This document shows, one piece after another, positions 53,833-62,822 of a DNA stretch of 64,000 bases. The notes beneath the pieces were generated by a model. It was not told the origin of the DNA and searched no databases. It was given only the letters and a program-made list of their open reading frames with translations. Origin of the DNA: Acidobacteriota bacterium. Its GTDB lineage: Bacteria; Acidobacteriota; Vicinamibacteria; Vicinamibacterales; JAKQTR01. The position numbers were made by a program, and so were the translations under genes. How positions within the stretch are numbered: the stretch's first letter is position 1; each line of letters starts with the position of its first letter. The DNA is taken from assembly GCA_026393755.1 (NCBI GenBank), contig JAPKZO010000022.1, positions 1 to 64,000 on the forward strand. The letters are read 5' to 3'.

Positions 53833-56567
53833 GCCTCGAGTTCCCGCTTCAGGTCGGCGATCAGGGTCAACGCCTCAAGGGGCGTCAGCCGATCGACGTC
53901 AAGTTCGCGCAGTCGCTTGGCGAGGGCGTCGGCGGGCGTGGGTGTTTCGAAGAGCCCCAGCTGCTGCCGGGGATCCGCCCCCGCGCTCGTCGCGGACGGC
54001 CGTCCGCCGCGGGCGACGGCATCCTGCTCGAGCCCGCCGAGAATGCTCCGTGCCCGCGCGATGACCTCGGCCGGCAGTCCGGCCAGTCTCGCCACCTGGA
54101 TGCCATAGCTGCGGTCAGACCGTCCCGGCACCACCTTGCGCAGGAACACGATGTCGTCTTTCCATTCGCGCGCCGCGACGTGGGCATTGACGACGCCGGG
54201 CACCGCGTCGGCCAGATCCGTCAGTTCGTGATAGTGGGTGGCGAACACGGTCTTTGGACGCGCCCGGCTGGTGGTGGCCAGATGCTCGGCGACGGCCCAG
54301 GCGATGCTCAATCCGTCGAATGTCGACGTGCCGCGCCCGATCTCGTCGAGGATGACGAGGCTGCGGGACGTGGCGGAATGGAGGATGTTGGCCGTCTCCT
54401 GCATTTCCACCATGAAGGTCGACTGGCCGCGCGCGATGTTGTCCGACGCACCGACACGCGCAAAGATCCGGTCCACCAGACCGAGGCTGGCCTCGCGGGC
54501 GGGGACAAACGAGCCCGCCTGCGCCATCAGGCAGATGAGGGCAATCTGCCGGAGGTACGTGGATTTTCCGCCCATGTTCGGCCCCGTCAGGATCACGAGC
54601 TGGCGGGTCGACGCATCGAGCGCCGTGTCGTTCGGCACGAACGGATCGACCGAGTAACGCTCGACCACCGGGTGCCGGCCCTCGACAATCGAGAGGCCGT
54701 CGCCGTCATGCACGTGAGGCTTGACGAAGTTGTGGAGCGCGGCGACGTCAGCCAGGGCGGCCAGCACGTCGAGGGTCGCCACAGCGCGCGCGGTGTCCTG
54801 AATGCGCGGCGCCTCGGCGGCCACCTGGGCGCGCAGGGCCTCGAACATCTCGATTTCCCGCTCCAGCGTCCGTTCGTCCGCTCCCAGGACCTTCTCTTCG
54901 TAGTCCTTGAGCGCGGGCGTGACGAACCGCTCGCCGCCGGCAATCGTCTGTTTGCGCTGATAGTCGGCCGGGACCGCGTGCAGGTTCGATTTCGAGATCT
55001 CGATGTAATAGCCAAAGACACGGTTGTAACGCACCTTGAGCGAGGCGATACCCGTGCGTGTTCGCTCCGCCTGCTCCATCTCGGCAATGATCTGCTTGCC
55101 AGACCGCGAGATGAGGCGCAGCCGGTCCAGCTCTTCGTCGACCCCGTCCCGTATGCAGCCGCCGTCGCGGGCCAGAACCGGCGGTTCGTCGACCAGCGTC
55201 TCCTCAATCGCGTTCCGGACCTCCGGGACATCATCCAGCTGCGCGACCAGGCTGGAGATGAACGGAGCCTGAAATCCCTCCAACAGCGCGCGTACACGGG
55301 GCACGACGGCTAGCGATGTCTTGAGGGCAACCAGGTCGCGGGGGCCCGCCGTGCCGAGGGCCGCCCGTGACACGAGGCGTTCGAGGTCCTGAACCGCGTG
55401 GAGGGCATCGCGGAACTTGCCCCGATCGGTCGTTCGGAACGCGAAATCCTCCACTGCGTCCAGCCGATCTCGAATCCGCTCCAGCGAGAGCAGCGGGCGC
55501 AGGAGCCACGCCCGAAGCAGACGAGCCCCCATCGGGGAGACGGTCCGATCGATCTCGTGGAGCAGCGAACCCGTCTTTCCGCCGTCGAGCGAATCGGTGA
55601 TTTCGAGATGCTTGATCGTCAGCGGATCGAGGACGAGCCGGTCGGCATGTTCCTTGAACGTGATGCTGCGGACGTGCGTGAGTTCGGCCTTCTGCGTATC
55701 CTGCAGGTGATGCACGAGCGCGCCGGCGGCCCGCACGGCGGCTGGATGAGGCTCGAGACCGAAGCCGTCGAGCGCGTGCGTGCGAAGCTGCGCGAGCAGC
55801 GTGCGCCGGGCGGTGTCGTGATCGAACAGCCAGTCGTCAATCCGGGTGATGGCCCCGCCCGACAAGACGGACTGGGGCAGAATCGCGGCAGCATCGACGC
55901 CGGCTGCGAGCAGAATCTCCCTGGGACGCAAGACGGCGATCTCGTCGGCGAGTTGCTGAAGACCGTCCCGCCCGGCGTACTCGGCCGCCATGAACTCGCC
56001 GGTCGACAGATCGAGCAGCGCTGCGCCGGTCACCGACACGCCGGCGGAAGGCAAACCGGCCGCGCCTCGCGGCGCGATTGGGGCCGGCGTCGGCCCTGCC
56101 GGGGCAAGCGAGGGGGGCGCCACGGCAAGCAGAAAGGCGGACTCGCGAGCGTCGAGATAGCCTGCCTCCGCAAACGTGCCGGGGGACACGACGCGGACCA
56201 CCTCGCGCCGCACGAGGCCCTTCGCCTTGCGCGGGTCCTCAACCTGTTCGCAGATCGCCACGCGGAAGCCCTTCTTCACGAGCCGCGCCAGGTACGACTC
56301 GGCCGCGTGAAAGGGCACGCCACACATCGGGATGTTGCCGCCCCCGGCGTCCTTCGAACGGGAGGTCAGCGTCAGGTCGAGGGCTCGAGACGCGGTCAGC
56401 GCGTCCTCATAGAACATTTCGTAAAAGTCACCCATGCGGAAGAACACGATGGCATCGGGGTACTGACGCTTGGCGTCCAGGTACTGCCGCATCGCGGGGC
56501 TGGCGGTGGCCAGTCCCTTGGGTGAGGAGGATACTTCAGAGGATGACACGCTTCTCGAATATAGCAT
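53829..56567 (-). CDS. mutS: DNA mismatch repair protein MutS
   Basis: A 912-residue MutS. The mismatch-recognition domain shows the F-x-E motif within FFRMGDFYEMFYEDA. The ATPase domain has GPNMGGKSTYLRQ and LVILDEIGRGTSTFDG, and the C-terminal helices end in LTLIADLKRELEA. The start is uncertain: ATG at 56567 or GTG at 56549 (preceded by a TATATT -10-like box). A mutS ATP-independent start further upstream would overlap tsaB. It recognises mismatches with MutL after replication. Confidence 0.95.
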   Translation of the reverse strand: MLYSRSVSSSEVSSSPKGLATASPAMRQYLDAKRQYPDAIVFFRMGDFYEMFYEDALTASRALDLTLTSRSKDAGGGNIPMCGVPFHAAESYLARLVKKGFRVAICEQVEDPRKAKGLVRREVVRVVSPGTFAEAGYLDARESAFLLAVAPPSLAPAGPTPAPIAPRGAAGLPSAGVSVTGAALLDLSTGEFMAAEYAGRDGLQQLADEIAVLRPREILLAAGVDAAAILPQSVLSGGAITRIDDWLFDHDTARRTLLAQLRTHALDGFGLEPHPAAVRAAGALVHHLQDTQKAELTHVRSITFKEHADRLVLDPLTIKHLEITDSLDGGKTGSLLHEIDRTVSPMGARLLRAWLLRPLLSLERIRDRLDAVEDFAFRTTDRGKFRDALHAVQDLERLVSRAALGTAGPRDLVALKTSLAVVPRVRALLEGFQAPFISSLVAQLDDVPEVRNAIEETLVDEPPVLARDGGCIRDGVDEELDRLRLISRSGKQIIAEMEQAERTRTGIASLKVRYNRVFGYYIEISKSNLHAVPADYQRKQTIAGGERFVTPALKDYEEKVLGADERTLEREIEMFEALRAQVAAEAPRIQDTARAVATLDVLAALADVAALHNFVKPHVHDGDGLSIVEGRHPVVERYSVDPFVPNDTALDASTRQLVILTGPNMGGKSTYLRQIALICLMAQAGSFVPAREASLGLVDRIFARVGASDNIARGQSTFMVEMQETANILHSATSRSLVILDEIGRGTSTFDGLSIAWAVAEHLATTSRARPKTVFATHYHELTDLADAVPGVVNAHVAAREWKDDIVFLRKVVPGRSDRSYGIQVARLAGLPAEVIARARSILGGLEQDAVARGGRPSATSAGADPRQQLGLFETPTPADALAKRLRELDVDRLTPLEALTLIADLKRELEA

Positions 56568-56597
56568 CTCCCCGCCATGCTGGGGCACAATCAGAGG

Positions 56598-57344
56598 ATG
56601 CTGGTGGCCGCTCTCGATACAACAACCCGCCTGGGCAGCGTGGCGATCGTCGCCGACGGCCGCGTGCTGGCCGCGCTCGCGGGCGATGGCACTCGTCCGC
56701 ACGCCGCCAGACTGCCAGGGGATCTGATCGGGCTGCTCGGCCAACAGCGCCTGACCGTGTCTGACGTCGACGTGTTTGCCGTGGCGACGGGCCCCGGCTC
56801 GTTTACGGGCCTTCGAATTGGCCTGGCCGCGATCCAGGGGCTTGCCTTTGCCAGCGGCAAACCGGTGGTCGGCGTGTCGGCATTCGAGGCGCTGGCCGCG
56901 GCGGTGGTAGAGGATCGGCCGGATTCAGCCGATGCTGCCATGGCCATCTGGCTCGATGCCCAGCGTCGCGAGGTGTTCACGGCGGTGCTGCGAGCGGTTG
57001 GACGGCGTGACGCCGGGGGCGTGCCGGAATTCGAGTACCTGGACGATCCCTCGGTGGCGACGCCGTCCGCCGTTCTCGAACGCTGGATGAAGAGCGCCTG
57101 GTGGGGAAGTGCGATGTGGGCGGGCGACGGCGTCCTGAAGTACCGGGACATTCTGTCCTGCGGCCCCGTCCCGGCGGCGCGCGTCATCGATCCGACGCCG
57201 CTGCTTGCACCCGCAATCGGACGGCTGGCCCAGCAGCGGGCGTCAGCCGGAATGGCCCTGCCTCCGCACACTGTCAGGCCGCTCTATGTGCGCCGGTCGG
57301 ACGTGGAGCTCGCACGCGATCGCCAACGGGAACACGGCGCATGA
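56598..57344 (+). CDS. tsaB: tRNA threonylcarbamoyladenosine biosynthesis protein TsaB
   Basis: A 248-residue TsaB, partner of TsaD in making t6A in ANN-decoding tRNAs. The N-terminus LVAALDTTTRLGSVAIV and VATGPGSFTGLRIGLAAIQGLAFA are diagnostic. ATG at 56598 begins the conserved strand; ATG at 56577 would add seven residues. It is divergent from mutS with only about 30 bp between. The rimI-like gene overlaps its stop by 4 nt. Confidence 0.92.
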   Translation: MLVAALDTTTRLGSVAIVADGRVLAALAGDGTRPHAARLPGDLIGLLGQQRLTVSDVDVFAVATGPGSFTGLRIGLAAIQGLAFASGKPVVGVSAFEALAAAVVEDRPDSADAAMAIWLDAQRREVFTAVLRAVGRRDAGGVPEFEYLDDPSVATPSAVLERWMKSAWWGSAMWAGDGVLKYRDILSCGPVPAARVIDPTPLLAPAIGRLAQQRASAGMALPPHTVRPLYVRRSDVELARDRQREHGA

Positions 57345-57798
57345 ACGAGCCGCAGGTCGAGACCTTAACTGGCGAGCAAGACCTTGTCGGAGTGATGGAG
57401 GTCGACCAATCGAGTTTTGCCACGCCGTGGACGCGGGACATGTACGAGGCAGAACTCAGGAACGCCGGCACCTCGTGCATCGCTGTCCTGCGGATCCCGG
57501 AGTGCCGAGTCGCTGGGTACTGCTCGTACTGGCTGGTGGTCGACGAAGTGCACATCAACAACGTCGCCGTCAGGGTCGAATTCCGGCGCCGGGGTTTCGG
57601 CCGGACGCTCGTCGAACACGTGCTCCACGAAGGGTTCTGCTCGAAGTGCGGAACGGCAACGCCGCAGCACGACAACTCTACGAGAGTCTTGGGTTTACAG
57701 CGATTGGGGCGCGGCGCGGCTACTACAGCGAACCGGTCGACGACGCCCTGGTCCTCGCCAGAAATATCCAGAACATTGAATCAAATCCGAATACTTGA
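57341..57798 (+). pseudogene. rimI: frameshifted ribosomal-protein-alanine acetyltransferase (rimI)
   Basis: A GNAT acetyltransferase broken in the middle. The first frame gives FATPWTRDMYEAELRN, YCSYWLVVDEVHINNVAVR and RRRGFGRTLVEHVLHEG. The second frame (about 57640-57798) gives VLLEVRNGNAAARQLYESLGF and RRGYYSEPVDDALVLARNI. Compared with RimI proteins, several residues are missing at the join, so a small deletion shifted the frame. It overlaps tsaB by 4 nt (ATGA), the usual tsaB-rimI order. Either a true mutation or a sequence error. Confidence 0.8.
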
Positions 57799-57950
57799 AC
57801 ACGCTCTGACCTTGTGGTAACTTGCGAGTACACCCCAGCTTCGCCCCGTCGCATCCGCGATCAGGGGCTCTGCGGGGTCCAGTCTATGCCGCTCCATCGA
57901 CCTACCCACACGCTTCTGACCGGCCCCGATAGTAGAAGGAGGCGAACCGC

Positions 57951-58199
57951 ATGACGGCAGACGCACAGGACCTGACGTCCACCCTGCTCCAGAATGACGA
58001 TGAGTTCCGCCAACTCTCCACAAGACACAAGGAACTGGAACATCGTCTTTCTGAACTCGCTCACAAGCCCTACCTTTCCGAACCCGAACATGTCGAAGAA
58101 GCCACGATCAAGAAGAGGAAGCTCCAGCTGAAGGACAGGATGGAAGACATCACCCGGCGGTTTCGGAGACAGGGAGACGCCGAGGCGCTGACGGCCTAG
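57951..58199 (+). CDS. YdcH-family (DUF465) small protein
   Basis: An 82-residue coiled-coil protein. LSTRHKELEHRLSELA, then PYLSEPEHVEEATIKKRKLQLKD, is the DUF465 pattern. AGGAGG 7 nt upstream is a strong ribosome site. Role unknown in all organisms I know of. Confidence 0.9.
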   Translation: MTADAQDLTSTLLQNDDEFRQLSTRHKELEHRLSELAHKPYLSEPEHVEEATIKKRKLQLKDRMEDITRRFRRQGDAEALTA

Positions 58200-58258
58200 A
58201 TTCAGGACACGCGCTTTCCGGGCGCTCTCGAGGCCCGGGATGGAAAGGGTTGGACCCC

Positions 58259-58299
58259 GCAGCCAGCGTTCACGACGAGCGCTGGCTGCGTTCGTTTTG
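58259..58299 (+). terminator. terminator after the YdcH-like gene
   Basis: Perfect 10-bp stem GCAGCCAGCG / CGCTGGCTGC with an 11-nt loop, followed by GTTCGTTTT. Confidence 0.7.
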
Positions 58300-58364
58300 G
58301 GAACGCGTCGCCATAGTGCGCTGCGGTACTCGCAAGTCGAAGCGCGAAGTACAATGAACAGGCC

Positions 58365-58988
58365 ATGAGGATTGATCGGGCAGGCTGGCTCTTTGTCGTT
58401 CCCCCCGCGGTGCTCGCGGCGGCTGGGGCCCTGATGGGATTCTGGGTGCTGGCGGCGCCAATGGCAGCGGTGGCCGGCTTCATGGTGTTCTTCTTCCGGG
58501 ATCCCGATCGAACGATACCCGATGAGCCCGGGCTGGTCATCGCGCCTTCTGATGGCCGCGTGCTGATAGCCGGTGATGCCGACCCTGCCGTGGCCCCGCC
58601 GGGCGTCTGGACGCAGGTCAGCGTCTTCCTGTCGCCGATCGACGTCCATATCAACCGGATTCCAGTGGATGGACGGGTGACGAAGATCGAGTACAAACCT
58701 GGCCGGTTTCTGGCGGCCTATCGATGGGAAGCCGCCTCAGCCAACGAGCGCAACGACGTGTGGATTGATCACGCTGGCGAAGCGATCGTGTGCCGCCAGG
58801 TGGTCGGCGTGCTTGCCCGCAGGCTGGTGTGCCGGATCGGGGTCGGCGACGACGTTCGGACCGGCGACCGATACGGTCTGATGAAGTTCGGGTCGCGCAT
58901 TGATTTGTTTCTGCCCCGACACGTTCGGCTCCGGGTCGGCCAAGGCGACCGCATCCGGGGTGGAGAGACTGTGGTGGCCTCATGGTAA
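58365..58988 (+). CDS. psd: phosphatidylserine decarboxylase (short type)
   Basis: A 207-residue PSD of the short, archaetidylserine-decarboxylase-like type. Two hydrophobic helices lie at residues 8-44. FFRDPDRTIP, PSDGRV and PIDVHINRIPVDG are family motifs. The self-cleavage site is G176-S177 in KFGSRIDL, which makes the pyruvoyl group. It produces phosphatidylethanolamine from the product of PssA. The stop overlaps the pssA start by 7 nt. Confidence 0.93.
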   Translation: MRIDRAGWLFVVPPAVLAAAGALMGFWVLAAPMAAVAGFMVFFFRDPDRTIPDEPGLVIAPSDGRVLIAGDADPAVAPPGVWTQVSVFLSPIDVHINRIPVDGRVTKIEYKPGRFLAAYRWEAASANERNDVWIDHAGEAIVCRQVVGVLARRLVCRIGVGDDVRTGDRYGLMKFGSRIDLFLPRHVRLRVGQGDRIRGGETVVASW

Positions 58989-59845
58989 ACCCGGCAGACG
59001 ACGAACTCGACGGAGACGACACATTCGACCAACGGCGGAGCGACCGGCTCGCCACGCAGCGGCGATTCAAACGTGACCCGGGTCAGCCGCCCCAGAGGCT
59101 CCGGCGTGGGGTCTACGTGTTGCCGAGTCTGTTCACGCTCGGCAACATGTTCTGCGGGTACCTGTGCATCCTCTACGCGATTCGCGGCGAGTTCGAGATG
59201 GCCGCCCCGTTTATCGGGCTGGCGATCGTACTCGATATCCTGGACGGCCGCATCGCCCGGATGACGAAGACGGAGAGCGCATTCGGGCTCGAGTTCGACT
59301 CACTGGCCGATGTGATCTCGTTTGGCGTCGCGCCGGCCGTGCTCGTCTTCGTGTGGGGGCTGGCCCCTCTCCAGCGCCTCGGCTGGGCTGCGGGCTTCGT
59401 GTACGTGGCAGCGACGGCAATCCGGCTCGCGCGTTTCAACATCCAGACGGGCAGCAACCTCGACAAGCGTTACTTTGTCGGCATGCCTTGCCCCGCCGCC
59501 GCAGCCGTGTCCGCGTCGACCGTCTTCTTCTACACCGCGGGGTTCAAGCAGCCCCAGAGCGCGCTGATCGCGCTCGCGGTTGTCTTGATCCCGGCGTTTC
59601 TGATGGTCAGCACTATTCGCTTCAGGAGTTTCAAGACGTTCGACTTGCGCGCACGCCGGTCGTACAAGGTGCTGGGCCTGGTGGCTATCGCCTACGCGGC
59701 GATCCAGATCCACCTGCCGATGCTGCTCCTGCTGGTCGCTTACGCCTACCTGGCTTCTGGACTCGTCGGTCTGGCCTGGGGTCGACTCCGCCGGCGGCGA
59801 ACGCCCGCTCCCGCGGCCGACACACCTGGCCCCACACTCCCGTAG
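58982..59845 (+). CDS. pssA: CDP-diacylglycerol-serine O-phosphatidyltransferase
   Basis: A 287-residue membrane enzyme making phosphatidylserine from CDP-diacylglycerol and serine. The CDP-alcohol transferase signature is seen as LDILDGRIAR, then FGLEFDSLAD, within several hydrophobic helices. It overlaps psd, its pathway partner. The TAG stop lies inside the REP-like palindrome that begins at 59842. Confidence 0.93.
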   Translation: MVNPADDELDGDDTFDQRRSDRLATQRRFKRDPGQPPQRLRRGVYVLPSLFTLGNMFCGYLCILYAIRGEFEMAAPFIGLAIVLDILDGRIARMTKTESAFGLEFDSLADVISFGVAPAVLVFVWGLAPLQRLGWAAGFVYVAATAIRLARFNIQTGSNLDKRYFVGMPCPAAAAVSASTVFFYTAGFKQPQSALIALAVVLIPAFLMVSTIRFRSFKTFDLRARRSYKVLGLVAIAYAAIQIHLPMLLLLVAYAYLASGLVGLAWGRLRRRRTPAPAADTPGPTLP

Positions 59846-59964
59846 GGCACGGCATGCCGTGCCCCTACAAATGCGGAAGCGACCATCCCGTAGGCAACCG
59901 CCGTGGTTGCCCCGCGTGTGCGAACACGCCCATCCCGTAGGGGCACGGCATGCCGTGCCCTTAC
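59842..59964. repeat. REP-like palindrome cluster between convergent genes
   Basis: Two near-identical palindromes (59842-59868 and 59938-59964), arms GTAGGGCACGGCA or GTAGGGGCACGGCA with complement. Between them are two smaller hairpins: GGCAACC/GGTTGCC (59893-59911) and GCGTGT/ACACGC (59914-59929). CCCGTAGG recurs three times. The stops of pssA (59843-59845) and of the histidine kinase (59961-59963) lie in the two palindromes. It may end both transcripts. Confidence 0.75.
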
Positions 59965-62822
59965 CGATTTCCACCGTCTATCGATTCATCCGGGGTTGGC
60001 ACGTGTGACACCGGCAGACTCAGCGTCACCACGGTCCCTGCGCCGGGCTCGCTGTCGATGGCGACCGTGCCGCCGTGGAGCTCGACATTGCGTTTGACGA
60101 TGGTCAGCCCAAGCCCGGTGCCAATCGCCTTGGTGGAGAAATAGGGCTCGAAGATCCGGCCGAGCGCGGCGCGCTCCATCCCGACACCCGTGTCCCGGAC
60201 ACTGAATTCGAGCCGCTGGCCGTCGGTCGAGACGCGGGCGCCGATGGTCAGCGAGCCGCCGCCAGGCATCGCGTGAAGCGCGTTCTCGATAACGTTGGTC
60301 AGTGCGTGGCCGACGAGCGACCGATCGACCAGGATCGATGGAAGCGTCGGCGGTACATCGACCGACACGCGGATGCCTGAAGGATGCCCCGCGCGGTAGG
60401 GGGCGACAACTTCGGCGACCAGATCGGCCGGCGCGATTTGAACGGGTCGGGGCGTCGGCGACGACGCAAAACTCGAGAAGTCTCCGGCAATCTGCCGTAG
60501 CAGCCGCACCTGCGTCAGGATCGAATCGATGCAGCTCTCCAGCACGGGTCCCAGCGGCGATCCTCGATCCAGGTGCACGCGCCGCAGATGCTCAGCCGAC
60601 AGCTGGATGGGCGTCAGCGGATTCTTGATTTCGTGAGCGACCTGTCGAGCCATGTCCGCCCACGCCTCGAGCTTGTGAGTGCGTTCGGCCGATTCCTGGT
60701 GGCGCTTGAGATCGACGGCCATCGCGTTGAACGCCTCCACCAGTCGGCTTAACTCGTTCGACGACGTCATCACGAGCCGGACATCCAGATCGCCTTGGGA
60801 CAATCTTCTGGTTGCCCTCTGGAGGGCGCGCACCGGATCGGCGATCCGTTCTGCCATCCACCATCCGAGCCCTGAGCCGAGCAGGACAAAAAAGACAACC
60901 GCCAGCAGGATTCGGCGGTTCAAGTCCTCGATCTGCCGCTCGATCGCCTGCTGCCGCAGCGTCAGGGGAACGGTCAGAATAGTGTCGTGGCCGAAAAGGC
61001 GGGCGGGTGCCGCTGCCACAAGGTACGAAAACGAACCGGCGTGCTCCTCACCGACGAATGTCGCACGCCGGTCGAGCGCGATCGCACGGAACACATTGGC
61101 CGACGTGCGCGTTGGCAGGAGGCCGGATGCGAACAGGTCCCTCTCGCTGGTGGCAGCCAACTGGGCGCCATCGTAGACGTTGACATCCTGATCGATCACT
61201 CTGGAGATCCAGACCATGATGTCGTCAGTCAGCGGTTGGGCCCCGCTCTCTGCGCGCTCCTGAAGCTGTCCGTAATCCTCGACCACGCGTTGGGCCACGG
61301 TCGCGGTCCTGATGGCGGCTTCTTCGATGCCGGCACGCAATTGTCCCGACATGGAGTTCTGAGCGAAGGCGGCGAGGAACAAGACTGGCACCACGGCGGC
61401 GGCGACCACCGTGATCGCAAGCTTGCGGTAGAAACTCGCCCTGATCTCGTTGAACAGATCCCGGCCCCGGTCGGCTGACCAGAGCCCTGCTGCACTGGCG
61501 AGCGCACCGAGCAGCAGCCACAACGCGTAAACCACGCCGGCGAGCGTCACGAGCTCAGCCAGCACGATCAGATGTCCCACTCCGTCAAACGCCGGGAGCC
61601 TGAGGGCGTAGACTCCCGCCTGATCGTTGGAGAAGTAGACGTCGTAGGCACGCCCAGCCGAGGCCTCCCTGCTCCAGAATGGCGTTCGTGACGCGTAGAC
61701 ACGTCGGAACGTCTCATCGTCGAGCGTCCAGACTCCCGAGGCAGACTCGAACAGCGGACGGCGGCTCCATCCGAAGACCGCAAACTCGGTCCCACGGGCG
61801 TGGGAGGCGTCCGGCTCCACGTCCCCGATCGTCCGGAAGAACTCCACGTAGGGATTCTGCGAACTGAGAAACGGCAAGGCAGCATAGTCGAGCATCGCGT
61901 GAATCACGATTGCCCCGGCCATGTGGCGTCCCGTGGGACCATCGACGCAGAGGCCCCGTCCGGCGTGCAGGAGCCGGCGCTCTTCAGAGCCGAATGGAGA
62001 CACCTCCTCGAACAAGTCCCAGCCGCACGAGGCCTCCTGCCACTTCTGCTGGGAGGAGGTGTACTCGGGCAGATTGAGCGCAAAGCGGCTGACCAGCGTG
62101 CCGTCGGCCGAATACAGTTCGACTGCAGAGGTCAGGCGGTATGCGCCCAGATCGGTTTCTGACCAGACGAGGAATGCTGATTCAGTGGGAGGCGACGCCG
62201 TCCGCGGCAGAGTCTGAGTTCCGGCCAGTTCGGCGAGGCCTGCCATCTTGTCTATCTGGCCCAGGGCGCGGCGCACGCGCATCTGCAGGTCGTCCCGCTG
62301 GCGCATGACCTGCGGGGCGAGTCGGGTTTCGACCACCGCGCGATTGGCGCTGGTGGCATGGGCGAAGGCCGCCGGGTAGAACGCGTACGACGGCAGTGCC
62401 AGCGCCAGAAACAGGGCCGACATCGAGGCGCTCTGCGAGGCCCGACGCTGCCAGTGGGCGAAGCGGACCGATCCCCAGGCCAGCGCCATTATGAGCAGCG
62501 CCGGCGGCCCGATCGTCCAGCCCGTCGTGGCCGCGGGTGTCAGTCTGTTCGCGGCGATCCACACGACGAGCGGTCCAAGCCAGCAGAACATCCACGCGCC
62601 GCGGATCAGCAGCGTCCTGCCGGGGTTGAACCAGAGGAGTCCAAATCGCAGCAGGGTGACCGCTCCCCACACGACTGCGGCGTGGAGGGCAAGGACCGCG
62701 ACCGCGAGGGCCAATCGTCCGGCGACCCATGGATGCACCGAGAAGCTGACCAGATCGATGCCGGGGACCTTCGCCAGCGTGTAGAGAAGAGCGCGAACGA
62801 TGAGTCGCCTGGCCGCACGACG
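59961..62822 (-). CDS. NtrY-like sensor histidine kinase, C-terminal part of a frameshifted gene
   Basis: About 950 residues: several membrane helices, a long extracytoplasmic sensor region, another membrane helix (ILLAVVFFVLLGSGLGWWM), HAMP (RIADPVRALQRATRRLSQGD), phosphoacceptor MARQVAHEIKNPLTPIQ, and an ATPase domain with NVIENALHAMPGG, DTGVGM and GTGLGLTIVKRN. The HEIKNPLTPIQLSAEHLRR segment is typical of NtrY kinases. The frame has no clear start; its 5' part continues in another frame up to 63874. No response regulator gene is in the window. Confidence 0.8.
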   Translation of the reverse strand, partial: RRAARRLIVRALLYTLAKVPGIDLVSFSVHPWVAGRLALAVAVLALHAAVVWGAVTLLRFGLLWFNPGRTLLIRGAWMFCWLGPLVVWIAANRLTPAATTGWTIGPPALLIMALAWGSVRFAHWQRRASQSASMSALFLALALPSYAFYPAAFAHATSANRAVVETRLAPQVMRQRDDLQMRVRRALGQIDKMAGLAELAGTQTLPRTASPPTESAFLVWSETDLGAYRLTSAVELYSADGTLVSRFALNLPEYTSSQQKWQEASCGWDLFEEVSPFGSEERRLLHAGRGLCVDGPTGRHMAGAIVIHAMLDYAALPFLSSQNPYVEFFRTIGDVEPDASHARGTEFAVFGWSRRPLFESASGVWTLDDETFRRVYASRTPFWSREASAGRAYDVYFSNDQAGVYALRLPAFDGVGHLIVLAELVTLAGVVYALWLLLGALASAAGLWSADRGRDLFNEIRASFYRKLAITVVAAAVVPVLFLAAFAQNSMSGQLRAGIEEAAIRTATVAQRVVEDYGQLQERAESGAQPLTDDIMVWISRVIDQDVNVYDGAQLAATSERDLFASGLLPTRTSANVFRAIALDRRATFVGEEHAGSFSYLVAAAPARLFGHDTILTVPLTLRQQAIERQIEDLNRRILLAVVFFVLLGSGLGWWMAERIADPVRALQRATRRLSQGDLDVRLVMTSSNELSRLVEAFNAMAVDLKRHQESAERTHKLEAWADMARQVAHEIKNPLTPIQLSAEHLRRVHLDRGSPLGPVLESCIDSILTQVRLLRQIAGDFSSFASSPTPRPVQIAPADLVAEVVAPYRAGHPSGIRVSVDVPPTLPSILVDRSLVGHALTNVIENALHAMPGGGSLTIGARVSTDGQRLEFSVRDTGVGMERAALGRIFEPYFSTKAIGTGLGLTIVKRNVELHGGTVAIDSEPGAGTVVTLSLPVSHVPTPDESIDGGNR

